A DNA stretch of 64,000 nucleotides from Adiantum capillus-veneris (GCA_014529385.2 CM043956.1:86601721-86665720), one strand, 5' to 3'. Positions 36,801 through 48,212 are shown, counted from the stretch's first letter. Notes: generated from the sequence alone by a model not told the origin. Translations and numbers: made by a program.

Positions 36801-39800
36801 TCATTATGTTAAGAATATTTGGGTGTTAAGGTCAACCACTTGTCCAACCCATAAGACTATATCTTAAAGGTTATTCTTTCTCACGACTTGGAGTGACCAT
36901 GATAGGTATTACATTGGGGTTTGGTTCCAAGGTCCACCACTTGTAAAAGCTAACTCAATTGAAACATAGAGAAAAGCAAAGGTCCACCACTTGTCCAAGC
37001 TAGGGGTCCATTGAAACATGGAGAGAAGGAATCTCCAGCATTTGTCAAAGATAGGGTCCATTGAAACATGAAGAGAAGCAAGCTGCACCATGTCTCCAAG
37101 ATGCTAGGCTCCATCTAAATACCTTAAACCCACGATATTTTCGTAGATGGGGGTTTACATTCAAGGTCCACCACTTTCCCAACCTATTATCGCTAGTAGC
37201 ATGAGTGGCTTTGTCTCAGAAACAAAGGTCCAACACTTATCCAAACTAGGCTCCATTGAAACATGGAGAGAACGATGCTCCACCATTTGTCGAAGCTAAG
37301 TCTATTGAAACATGGGGGTTTACATTCAAGGTCCACCACTTTGTCCAAGCTATTATCGCTAGTAGCATGAGTGGTTTTGGTCTCAAGATTCACCACTTTT
37401 TCACTCTATGTCATTATATTATGAATATTTGGGTGTTAACGTCCACCACTTGTCCAACCTATAAGGCTATATCTTAAAGGTTATTCTTTCTCACCACTTG
37501 GAGTGACCATGATAGGTTTTACATGGGGGTTTGGTTCCAAGGTCCACCGCTTGTCCAAGCAAACTCTATTGAATCATAGAGAGAAGCAAAGGTCCACCAC
37601 TTGTCCAAGCTCGGGTCAAGCTAGGGTCCATTGAAACATGGAGAGAAGGATGCTCCACCATTTGTCCAAGATAGGCTCCATTCGAAAAATGAAGAGAAGC
37701 AAGCTGCACCATGTCTCCAAGATGCTAGGATTCATCGAAATACCTTAAACCCAAATATTTTGTACATGGGGGCTATTATCGCTGGTAGCATGAGTGGGTT
37801 TGTCTCAAGATTCACCACTTTTCCACTCTATGTCATTATAATAAAAATATGTGGGTGTTAAGGTCCACCACTTGTCCAACCTATAAGTCTATATCTTAAA
37901 GGTTATTCTTTCTTACCACTTGGAGTGACCATGATAGGTTTTACATGGGGTTTGTTTCCAAGCTCCACCACTTGTCCAGGATAACTCTATTGAAAAATAG
38001 AAAGAAACAAAGGTCCACCACTTGTCCAAGCTAGGGTCCATTGAAACATGGAGAGAAGGATGGTCCACCATTTGTCCAAGATAGGCTCCATTGAAACATG
38101 ACGAGAAGCAAGCTGCACCATGTCTCCAAGATGCTAGGCTCCATTGAAATACATTAAACCCACGATATTTCATAGATGAGGGGTTTACATTCAAGGTCCA
38201 CCACTTGTCTAAGCTATTATTGCTAGTAGCCTGAGTGTTTTGGTCTCAAGATTCACCACTTTGATTAAGAATATGTGGGTGTTAAGGTCCACCACTTGTC
38301 CAACCTATAAGGCTACATCTTAAAGGTTATTCTTTCTTACCACTTGGAGTGACCATGATAGATTTTACATGGGGTTTGGTTCCAAGGTCTACCACTTGTC
38401 CAAGCTAACTCTATTGAAACATAGAGAGAAACAAAGGTCCACCACTTGTCCAAGCTAGACTCCATTGAAACATGGAGAGAAGGATGCTCCACCATTTTTT
38501 TAAGCTAATCTATTGAAACATTGGGGGTTTACGTTCAAGGTCCACGACTTGTCCAAGCTATTATCGCTAGTAGCATGAGTGGTTTTATCTCAAGACTCAC
38601 CCACTTTTTCACTCTATGTCATTATATTAAGAATATTTGGGTGTTAAGGTCCACCACTTGTCCAACTTATAAGGCTATATCTTAAAGGTTATTCTTTCTC
38701 ACCACTTGGAGTGACCATGATAGGTTTTACATGGGGGTTTGGTTCCAAGGTCCACCACTTGTCCAAGATAACTCTATTGAATCATAGACTAGAAAAGGTC
38801 CACCACTTGTCCAAGCTAGGGTCCATTGAAACATGGAGAGAAGGATGCTCCACTATTTGTCCAAGATAGACTCCATTGAAACATGAAGAGAAGCAAGCTG
38901 CACCATGTCTCCAAGATGCTAGGCTTCATCGAAATACATTAAACCCACGATATTTTGTACATGGGGGTTTACATTCAAGGGCCACCACTTGTCCAAGCTA
39001 TTATCTTTAGTAGCATGAGTGGTTTTTTTTTAAGATTCACCACTTTTCCACTCTATGTCATTATATTAAGAATATGTGGTGTTAAGGTCCACCACTTGTC
39101 CAACCTAAGGTCTATATCTTAAACGTTATTCTTTCTTACCACTTTGAGTGACCATGATAGGTTTTACATGGGGATTTGGTTCCAAGGTCCACCACTTGTC
39201 CAAGCTAGGCCCCATTCAAACATGAGAGAAGGATGCTCCACCATTTCCAAGATAGGCTCCATTGAAACATGACGAGAACCAAGCTGCACCATGTCTCCAA
39301 GATGCTAGGCTCCATCGAAAAACATTAAACCCACGATATGTCGTAGATGAGGGGTTTGGTTCCAAGGTCCACCACTTGTCCAAGCTAACTCTATTGAAAC
39401 ATAGATAGAAACAAAGGTCCACCACTTGTCCAAGCTAGGCTCCATTGAAACATGGAGAGAAACGATGCTCCACCATTTGTCGAAGCTAAGTCTATTGAAA
39501 CATGGGGGGTTTACGTTCAAGGTCCACCAGTTGTCCAAGATATTATCGCTAGTAGCATGAGTAATTTTGTCTCAAGATTCACCACTTTTTCACTCTATGT
39601 CATAATATTAAGAATATTTGGGTGTTAAGGTCCACCACTTGTCCAACCTATAAGCTATATCTTAAAGGTTATTCTTTCTCACCACTTGGAGTGACCATGA
39701 TAGGTTTTACATGGGGTTTGGTTCCAAGGTCCACCACTTGAATCATAGAAAGAAGCAAAGGTCCACCACTTGTCCAAGCTAGGGTCCATTGAAACATTGA

Positions 39801-40290
39801 GAGAAGGATGCTATTCCACCATTTGTCAAGAAAAGGTTCTATTTTAAACATGAAGGGAAGCAAGCTGCACCATGTCTCCAGATGCTAGGCTCCATCAAAA
39901 TACCTTAAACCCACGATATTTCGTAGATGGGGGATTACTTTCAAGGTCCACCACTTGTCCAAGCTATTATCGCTAGTAGCATGGTTTGGTCTCAAGATTC
40001 ACCAGTTTTCCACTCTATGTCATTACATTAAGAATATCTTGGTGTTAAGGTCCACCACTTGTCCAACCTATAAGGCTATATCTTAAATGATATTTTTTCT
40101 CACCACTTGGAATGTGCATGATATGTTTTACATGGGTTTTGTTCCAAGGTCCACCACTTGTCCAAGCTAGATCTATTACATATATATTATACATACAATA
40201 TTCAACTAGATTCCCTACCTATCATGTCCAATAGCATGGATGCTCTAGCTTTAAGGTCCACCACTTGTCCAACCTATACTCTCTTATGTA
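24900..40290 (+). repeat. tandem array 4 (15.4 kb), ~440-bp and ~320-bp higher-order units
   Basis: The box CCACCACTTGTCCAAGCTA, or the variant ending AACCTATAAGG, recurs several times per unit, mostly every 45-90 bases. Long units of about 440 bp (for example starts near 25482 and 25924) contain all blocks. From about 28.4 kb onward, short units lacking the segment from the CAAGATAGG block to the CTTAAACCCACGATAT block alternate with long ones, giving a ~760-bp higher-order period. The array begins at 24925-25060 with an inverted copy of the cap found at the ends of arrays 1 and 2. Copies differ mainly by single-base changes, many at CG/TG/CA positions, and by 1-2 base deletions. Open frames reading LDKWWTF or TSGGPWNQT on the minus strand are repeat by-products. 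Confidence 0.95.
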
Positions 40291-41150
40291 AGGGAGATCT
40301 CGCTATAAATTCAAAACCTTCCGCCTAAATTTAAAATTCAAAATCTGATCGCCTAAATTTAAAATATCCCGCCCAAATTTTAAAATTCAAACTTTTTTTA
40401 AAAAATTTAAATTTTACCACTTAATTTAAAATATTCCACGCGAAATTGATTTTAAATTCAAGTTTACCACAAAAAGATATCATTATACCACCTAAATTCA
40501 AATATGCAAACCTCAAATCATTATATTGTACATAAATTCAAACAAATTCAAATTAACAAGCCTAAACTGATATTAGTTTGCATAGATATGAATTTATCAC
40601 ACCTAAATTATGTCACCATGTTAGAGAGAGTGGTTAGAGAATTTGAACAAGGTCCACCACTTGTCCAACCTAGATACCAGAAGGATTGAGTGTACAAGGT
40701 ATTGTTTGGAGGTCCTTATAGTCCACTGGTCTCAAGGTCCACCACTTGTGGTAAGGGTCACCAAAAAGTGTATATATTCATCCAAAGAAATACACGTATT
40801 TTTGGTGTGCATGTCCTAGTTTCACCATTTATGTCCATTAGGTGTATCACTAAACAACACTACTATTTTTGAGAAACATAAGCTACAATCATATCTACAA
40901 ATGGATTAGAGGAAAATCAGCTCAGCATGCATCCAGAACTCGCTACAAGAATCGACTTTAATTAACAGATCACGCAAGTAAGTCTTCCATTCAAGTTTAC
41001 TAGTATTACAATGTGTTAGTTATTTGTGATATTTATGTATGTATATATACTATGTGTGCATATCGTAATTAAGTGTAATTGTGTATCTGCATTATGTATG
41101 AGTATTACAATGAAATAACACAAATATACATACATACACATAGATAACAC
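40291..41150. other. low-complexity AAATTTAAA-rich tract and spacer
   Basis: Bases 40325-40560 consist largely of AAATT, TTTAAA and ATTCAAA words. Three further single boxes of the array family occur near 40650 and 40735. No gene seen. Confidence 0.5.
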
Positions 41151-41164
41151 AGACGCACACATAC

Positions 41165-41660
41165 ATGAGCATGTATTTTCAAGAGAGAGATAGCAAGATA
41201 CAGAGATAGATAGATAGATAGAGAGAGAGAGAAATACCTGTTTTCTAGAGAGAGGAGAGAGAGAAAGATAACAGATTTCACTGTGTTTATGTATGTGGAA
41301 GAGAGGAAGACGATGTATGGGAATATGTGCACGTATTTTCAAGAGAGAGACAACAAGATAACAGAATTCACTGTGGTTATGTATGTGGAAGTGAGGAAGA
41401 CAATGTGTGGGAATATGTGCATGTATTTTCAAGAGAGAGAACAAGATAACAGATTTCACTGTGGTTATGTATGTGGAAGAGAGGAAGACGATGTGTGGGA
41501 ATATGTGTATGTGTGCGGGATATTTTTAAACTACGTCTCTGTCTTTTGACGAGAGAGTGTGTGTGCAAGAAGAGTTACAGAGAACCGTCTTCTCTATATG
41601 GAGAAAGACAGAGAGTGAGAGAGAGAGAAATACTTGTTCTTTCTCTATTCGTGAGGTGTG
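41165..41660 (+). repeat. GA-rich microsatellite and ~88-bp unit repeated about three times
   Basis: GATA/GA runs at 41195-41270 are followed by three consecutive copies, near 41287, 41376 and 41464, of a unit containing TTATGTATGTGGAAG, GAGGAAGACGATG, GGGAATATGTGC and TTTTCAAGAGAGAGA. A further GA run lies at 41595-41630. Frames through it encode only low-complexity peptide. Confidence 0.75.
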
Positions 41661-41669
41661 CAATGTCTC

Positions 41670-41930
41670 CTGAGAAGAAGCTATGCTCGATCCTGCCCTT
41701 CTGGAAAGCGTTGCGAACACTGCTGTTTCTTTATCTTGTGCGCTCACTTTCAATCCTGTGCGCTCCACCTGTGTGTTGTGTACGATGCCGGGCTTGCTCC
41801 TCTACGTGCGCGTATACTACAACTGTGTGCGATCTGTGTGCGCTTTCTGTGTGTTGGCTGCTCGCCTACTCTCTGGGTGCGGCTCGTGCGCTCTCTCTGT
41901 GCCTAATCTTGATAGGGTTTATTAGAATGC
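41670..41930. other. CpG-richer GTGCGC/CTGTGTG island
   Basis: A 250-base stretch rich in GTGCGC and CTGTGTG words stands out from the AT-rich surroundings. No gene can be assigned with confidence. It could be a promoter-like or retroelement-derived segment. Confidence 0.35.
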
Positions 41931-42084
41931 CACATATGCTACAAGTCCATGTTTTATCATAGGATTAAAAAAAACAAAAGCAATATAAAACATTAACCAA
42001 TTCACACGGCCAAAATTAAAGAAATCATGGTTAAAAATATGCAAAACATGCGTAACTCTATACTATGAATTCACTTTAAAAAAA

Positions 42085-42290
42085 AAAAATCTTTGGGCGC
42101 TGCCCCTAGCCCCGCGGGGGCGCTGCCCTTGACCCCGCCCGGAACAATATCCCAAAATCAGCCTCCCAAGCCCCGCCATCGAGAGCGCTATATTCCACAT
42201 CCCCATCAAGAGCGCTACCCCCAAATCTCACGTGGAAGCGCTGCCTTGTCACCCCATTGTGGCATTTCCCTAAGACCCGCATCTGGAGTG
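42085..42290. repeat. GC-rich island with GCGCTGCC/GAGCGCTA words
   Basis: About 200 bases with repeated GCGCTGCC, CCCCGC and GAGCGCT motifs, preceded by an A-run. It looks like an imported fragment of a GC-rich dispersed repeat. No protein is supported. Confidence 0.45.
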
Positions 42291-42479
42291 CTAAATGGGA
42301 ACATTCTTCATTAGTTAAATTTTGAACATAAATTACATTTAGCATATACTTAAATATAATATAAATATTAACATATTAACTATACTACTAATTTACTATA
42401 GCAGTTCTAGATTATGTCCGATACTATATTTAAGGTGCCAAAGGTTTGGCCTTATGGTCCTAGATTTAGCCAAGTGGTC

Positions 42480-44340
42480 AACACATATAGGACCAAGTGC
42501 ACACTCGGCCACAAAACTTGGCCACCACTTCATTGACAAAGTTTAGGCCACATGGTCAATCCTAAGTTTCCAATGTTCTTATTATGTCACCTTTTGACTC
42601 GTGGAAAACCTAGGCTTGTTTTCACATACTTAGGCACTTCAAGCCATAATAAATTTTCATTACTCTTCGGCAACCCTTTTGTTCAAGTCTTTAAAAAACG
42701 TTGTTTAAGGCCACCCTAAACCATTTTCATTTAGGGGTGTCTAAAACTAGCTTTTTGGCAATTCGAGAAGAAAATGGTCAAAGTTTTATACTTAGTTTTA
42801 ACCACTTGACCAATTCAAATATTGGAGAGCAAGGTCTTGTAATACTTTTCTTTGGACATCACACATTAAAACTAGGTCCCTCACTTGTCCAAGCTATGCT
42901 CTAATACAATAAAGGGCTTTTGGTTTCAAGATGCACCACTTTCCCAACCTTGATTCCATTTAAGAAGCTAGCTCTACTTAGACATTTAATAGCAAGGTCC
43001 TGTAGCAGTTCATGTTGAACATTTTTCATGGCAGCTAGGTCCACCACTTATCTAAGCTATGCTCTAATACAGTAAGGGGGTTTTGGTTTCAAGATCCACC
43101 ACTTGTCCAAACTTGATTTGGGAAGCAAGGTCCTATAATAGTTTGCTTTGGACATTCCCCATTACAACTAAGTCCACCACTTCTCCAAGCTATGTTCTAA
43201 TACACTAAGGAGGTTTTGGTTTGAAGGAGAACCACTTGTACAACTTTTTTTTTGGAAGTAAGGTCTTTACATAGTTCACCTTGGACCTTGGACATTGGAT
43301 ACTACAACTAAGCCCACCACTTGTCCAAGCTATCCTCTATATATAGCCAAAGGGTTTGGGTTTCAAGATTCACCACTTTTCCAACCTTTCTTCCATTAAA
43401 GAACGGAGGGGCATTATAACTAGGTCCACCAATTGTCCAAGATATGCTCTGATATAGAAAGGGGATTTTGGTTTCAATAATCCACCACGTGTTCAACCTT
43501 GCAAGACTCAAGGGATACTTGGACATTGGAAAGCATAGTCCTATAGTAGTTGATAGGTGGCAGTGGGTATAACAACTAGGTCCAACCTATGCTCTCATAT
43601 AGAAAAGAGTCTTTGGTTTCAAGGTCCACCACCTGTCCAACCTTGCTTCCATTAAAGAAATGAGGGGCTACGTAAAAATTGGCAAGCAAGGTAGAAAGGT
43701 CCTAACGTATTTCACCTTGGATATTGGGCATTATAACTAGGTCCACCACTTGTCCAAGCTATGCTCTGATATAGAAAGGGGATTTTCGTTTCAAGGTCCA
43801 CCACGTGTTCAAACTTGAAAGACTCAAGGGATACTTGGACATTAGAAAGCATAGTCCTATAGTAGTTGATAGGTGGCAGTGGGTATTACAACTAGGTCTA
43901 ACCTATGCTCTCATATAGCAAAGAGGCTTTGGTTTCAAGGTCCACCACTTGTCCAACTTTACTTCCATTAAATAAATGAGGGGCTACGTAAATATTGGCA
44001 AGCAAGGTAGCAAGGTCCAAAGGTATTTAACCTTGGATATTGGGCATTATAACTAGGTCCACCACTTGTCCAAGCTATGCTCTGATATAGAAAGGGGATT
44101 TTCGTTTCAAGGTCCACCACGTGTTCAACCTTGAAAGCCTCAAGGGATACTTGGACATTGGAAAGCATAGTCCTATAGTAGTTGATAGGTGGCAGTGGGT
44201 ATTACAACTAGGTCCACCACTTGTCCAACCTATGCTCTAATATAGCAAGGATGCTTTGGTTTCAAGATCCACCATAATTTACAACCTTGCTTCCATTAAT
44301 ATAGCAAGGAGGATTTGGTCTCAATATTCACCACTTTTCC
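42480..44340 (+). repeat. tandem array 5 (degenerate), ~290-300 bp units
   Basis: Boxes of GTCCACCACTTGTCCAAGCTATGCTCT and related forms recur with linkers such as GAAAGGGGATTTT, TTTGGTTTCAAG and a block AGTAGTTGATAGGTGGCAGTGGG at about 43550, 43860 and 44180. The array abuts the transposase candidate on its 5' side. Confidence 0.8.
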
Positions 44341-44438
44341 AACCTATGCAAACCTTTTCCATGTTGTAGCATGAATTTTTGTTTGAAGAGTATTTTTCAT
44401 AACTATGGATTCAACAATGCAATCTTTTTCACTTACAG

Positions 44439-47400
44439 GATGGACTTTGAATCTGGGGAGAAAGTACATATGATACTTGACAATGAAATTGTTGGTATTG
44501 GTTGTGTGTGTAGAACAGATCCAGATTCCACTTGTGGTGGTACAAAGATAGGGCAAGGAAATGTCTCCGTACTAGTGGAGGAATGCTTGAAAGATGTGGT
44601 ACCTTTTCCTACAATGGATACTTCATCTCTCCAAGGCCCATTATGGAGTGTTGTTCGATGCTCAAAACTTCTTTTGCAATCTTTTGTACTAAATGGGAAC
44701 TTAATTGATCCACAGGAAAGCTACAATGGTGTGATGAAGAACATGATCATTCTGATCCTCTAGTTACAGATGCAATACCTATGACAAGCCCAGAATTTGA
44801 AGCAATGATTCGAGAGTCTTGGAGAAATCAGAGGGTCATTTTAAAAGATGACACAATGATGCAAACCATGAATGAAGGGACCATCTTATATGTATTTCCA
44901 CATGATTATGTCAACTTTCAGGAACTTGGTCCTGATTGTGTGGGTGTGGGTATTGAAAGAGAAAATGCAAGCATTGATGATGTGGTTGAAGTGGGTAGCA
45001 TCACTTTGCTAAAGTGGCCCATCAAGCAGACAACAATGTTGAATGGGAGCCCATTACAACGATTTGTTCCTGTTGATGGCATGCATGCTACATATGAGGA
45101 TGTATCCAACGATGACAATGTTGGAAAAAAACTTGATGGGAGTGATGTTGTCCAGTTGTCAAGGAAGAGACGATACACTTTCATGAAAAGGACTCAAAAA
45201 TCAAAAGCAGCACCAGCTTCGATTTTTTACCTTTCAAACAAATCAATTCAAAGGGTATCATGCATTGATTGTTGTGCACAAAAATGTTTCCAGTTTGCAT
45301 ATCGTGATATGGTGACAAGGTTACGACAACAGTTTTGGGGAGAGTCTCAAAAATCACGCACTAATTATGTTTATGATGTTCTTTCTATATGTTATCAGAA
45401 AGATGAGAAGTCACGATACCAATTCAGGCTAAATGGCTCTATTGTTTGTTGTAGAGCATGGTATGAGCTACATGGAATACCAAAGACATCATTTTATCGA
45501 TACAAGGAGAACTTTGAAAATGGTGTGCGCCAATATGTACATGGGAACACATGTACATTGAGAAGGGGACTTCAACATACTAGTTTAGCAAGAGCACTGC
45601 TAAATGAGTTTGTGGAAAACAACTCTGGGAAGATGCCACATAGAAGTAGAACACTGCTAGATGGCTCAAGAGAGACTCAATTGGTGATTCCATCCACATA
45701 CAAACAAGTGGATATTTTATGTGAAATCAACACGACACTTGACCAAATGGGCTATGAGAAGAAGCTATCCCAATCTTCTTTTGGTAGAATTTGGAACAAA
45801 GAGTACCCACATGTCACTTTAACAAAGATGAGTGAGTTCTCTAAGTGCAATCTTTGTAGCTCAATCAAGGCAAGGTTAGAAGCTAAACCTTCTCTTGAAG
45901 AGAGAGCTCTTCTCTTGAGGGAGAGAGAAGTTCACATGGCACAACAAAAGAGTTGCAGAAGCCTATGTTATGCATGGCGCACGTATTCAGAAACTCAACC
46001 ACAAAAATATGTATGCATAATCCATGATAAGATGGATCAAAAGAAGACTGCCATTCCTAGATTACACATTGTTCCCAAGGGTGTGGATTCAGGATATAAT
46101 CTGCAGGTGGCATTGATTGGCATGATCACTCATGGACATGGAGAAGGTCATTACGGACACTTTGTCTTGAATGGTTTGTGGCCAACTGATCCAAATCTTA
46201 CAATTGGCTCAATTGCTAATTGTTTACATAACCTAGAGAGGATAGATAAGCATCCTCTTGGTGATCTAGTAACAAATGGACTTCCAAGGAGCAATATTTC
46301 ACTACTACATGCTTTGAACTCAAGGGATGCTTTGGACTACCATAACTTGAGTGATGGAAAAGAGCCCATTGTGCAGTCGTCAGAAATTGCAGAAGAGGAA
46401 TTGGGGTCAACATTTCGCTGATTGCCAGAGAACTTGTTGCTACAATTGGATAATTGTAGCAACAATTATCCAATTGTGCAGGGGAAAACAAAAAACGATA
46501 CTTATTTGCCTATTTGTCAATGCTTGTTGCAAGGGGTGTTTTCAAAACCATCCAGCTGGGATTTTTAATGGTTGGGCATACACATGAGGAAATAGACGCC
46601 ATGTTTAGTAGGTTTTCAGAGAAGCTGAGAGTTACACAAACCTATACTTTGCCACATTTGATGGATACATTACGAAAAAACTCATCTTCATTTCCAGCTC
46701 TATTTTTTCTCACAAAGATCCCCGATTTCAAGCAATATTGTGATGGCTATCTTTGTGATGGAGAAGACATACTTGTTGGACATTCCAAACCACTTCAGTT
46801 CAGGTTCTTTATGCAGGATGAGACACCAATGATGCAATATAAGGCACATGTAGGTGTATCAAGTTGGAGTGGAAGTATTCGCCTTTGGAAAATAGACATA
46901 GAAGGCAAGCCAATGTTACCACATGGAGATCCACCTCTAGTACAAATGGCGGAGTATGTCAAGGCCCACGAAGAAGTCATTTTGGGGCTAAAGAACTACA
47001 TAAAATTTTGGAAAATAGGGAATGGTTCAAGTATTCCGCGATATTATAGACCCGTGATAGATTATTGGAGTAAGGTAATTGAAGAGATTGGAAAAGCAAT
47101 CATATCAGAGGGAGTCTTGTATGAAATGTTTTGGCCAAAAACTCAAGAATATTCTCACCTACAAATCACTACAATGAATTTGCAACAAGGAGCAGAAAGA
47201 TTCCTAGGCCTTGAAGAGTTGAACGATCATTTTTGTGGGCCTCAATGAGATAGGCCAAGGGAAGAGTTTGACCCTATGTCTGATGTGCACCAAGGTGACT
47301 TTCTTATGCTTGTTCCGAGTGACACAGAAATCTATCCAGTGTGGCTTGCAATGGCTTTATCTGACATTGATAATGAGCCTACATCACCAAACTACAGAAA

Positions 47401-47683
47401 ACTCTTGATTCAATATTGGGCACCTTGCGCGAGAAAAAGTGGGATGACAGATACTCAAGCTTACAGTAATTTTTGGAAGGGTTATTGGGTTGTCAACTAT
47501 AAGGACCCACAAGTGTGGGAAACTGTAGATGCAATTGTTTGGTCCTAGAGACCCAACAAAGAAGGACCATTTTCTAGAATAAAGATTCCAGAAAGGCATG
47601 CTCTAAAATCCAAAGAAGGCCTCACTCGTGCACATCAACCACACTTGGATCAAAGTTCAGATATGGTATCAAATGTGGAGTAG
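44439..47683 (+). pseudogene. DUF7869-type, RNase H-like transposase candidate (frameshifted)
   Basis: An acceptor (CTTTTTCACTTACAG) precedes the first ATG (44440). An N-terminal ~105-residue part is followed by a frameshift near 44700-44740 and a long frame that reads through to 46421. It contains Cys-rich CIDCCAQKC, an FSKCNLCSSIK knuckle, then VCIIHDKMD with Asp as presumed first catalytic residue. After TGA (46419-46421) the frame gives LPENLLLQLDNC (second Asp), loses one base in a G run (46481-46484), and continues as NKKRYLFAYLSMLVARG and LMVGHTHEEIDAMFSRF (acidic third position). This D...QLDN...GHTHEEID pattern matches, from memory, eukaryotic DUF7869 proteins. A further TGA (47246-47248) precedes a GDFLMLVPSD...PVWLAM segment resembling a small C-terminal beta-barrel, then TAG (47546-47548) and a short tail to 47683. 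Its place beside the right terminus fits a transposase; that role is inference. Confidence 0.65.
46443..46476. repeat. perfect 15-bp inverted repeat with 4-base loop inside the transposase
   Basis: Arms CAATTGGATAATTGT and its exact complement are separated by AGCA. It spans the codons of the QLDNCSNN catalytic-site segment. Confidence 0.9.
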
Positions 47684-47789
47684 AACTATGTGGAGCTTCT
47701 ATTGTGACTATACTAGTCAGTTTGTAAACAAAATCTTTTTTGTATCTTCCTTTGTTTTATGTAATTTATAGTTATTATTCAAATCCATG

Positions 47790-48208
47790 TGTTGTACATC
47801 CTCTTGACTTTTGGTGTTTATCAACACCACAATCCTATGAGATTTTCACTTTATTTACTAACCACACACCTCAATTTTTCCCACTTTAAGTGGAAAATTC
47901 CCAAATTACATGAATTTAGTCAATTTGGAGATTCCCATAATGTGAGATTTTCACCAAAATACCTAATATGGTCTTGACTCGTTTTTTCACACAATTTAGG
48001 TTCAAAAATGTTGTGTAAGAGTAAGGTTAATGGTGAGATCGATACTCCAAAAAAATGCTAAGTTTTTTTCAGCTCATAAGGCAACTTTGTGGATATATAG
48101 CACCTAGAAATTAATTTTCATACTCTTCAAATAATTCAAGCAAAATGGTCACTTAACAGGACACAAAAGTGTCCAAGGACATAAAAGTGTCCTGTTACCA
48201 TTCTAGTG
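47790..48208 (-). repeat. right terminal region of the giant element (B-type end)
   Basis: Two tandem hairpins, GGACACAAAAGTGTCC (48159-48174) and GGACATAAAAGTGTCC (48177-48192), precede the terminus CTAGTG (48203-48208) and TTAA (48209-48212). About 250 bases match 12558-12800 in reverse complement. No gene is visible between the transposase tail and the end. Confidence 0.7.
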
Positions 48209-48212
48209 TTAA

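Larger units (their letters stand above)
3112..48208. mobile_element. giant (~45 kb) TIR DNA transposon, TTAA-flanked, with gene cargo and long internal arrays
   Basis: The left end reads TTAA then CACTAGAATTGTAAC; the right end, read inward on the minus strand, is TTAA then CACTAGAATGGTAAC, so 14 of 15 terminal bases match. Beyond the TIR the two ends differ (A-type left, B-type right), as expected for a transposon with asymmetric subterminal regions. The interior carries a DUF7869-type transposase candidate close to the right end, two FCP1-like HAD genes, a SET remnant, a ParB-like/methyltransferase-like gene and tandem arrays in mainly opposite orientation on the two sides. A 4.0-kb element inside it has the same two end types in reversed order, which argues that these are true element termini. 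The TTAA could be a 4-bp target-site duplication or part of the terminus; because it is a palindrome the sequence cannot separate these. Genes inside are decayed, so this copy is probably not self-mobile. The superfamily is not recognised. Confidence 0.65.

Noticed and set aside
25066-39863. Dozens of 60-105-residue open frames with DKWWTF, SLHVSM or TSGGPWNQT repeats in the arrays, suggestive of a secreted repeat-peptide family
   Set aside because: They occur on both strands and in several frames, track the DNA unit exactly, lack consistent starts and splice context, and are disrupted by frequent one-base indels. They are translations of the tandem repeat.
24900-40290. CRISPR-like array
   Set aside because: Repeats and spacers are not distinct; the linkers themselves repeat every ~440 bp, and the sequence is a eukaryotic satellite-like array.
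41016-41962. Overlapping frames of 60-163 residues around 41-42 kb
   Set aside because: They arise from GA repeats, an ~88-bp minisatellite and a GTGCGC-rich tract; no domain, splice site or consistent codon pattern supports a gene.
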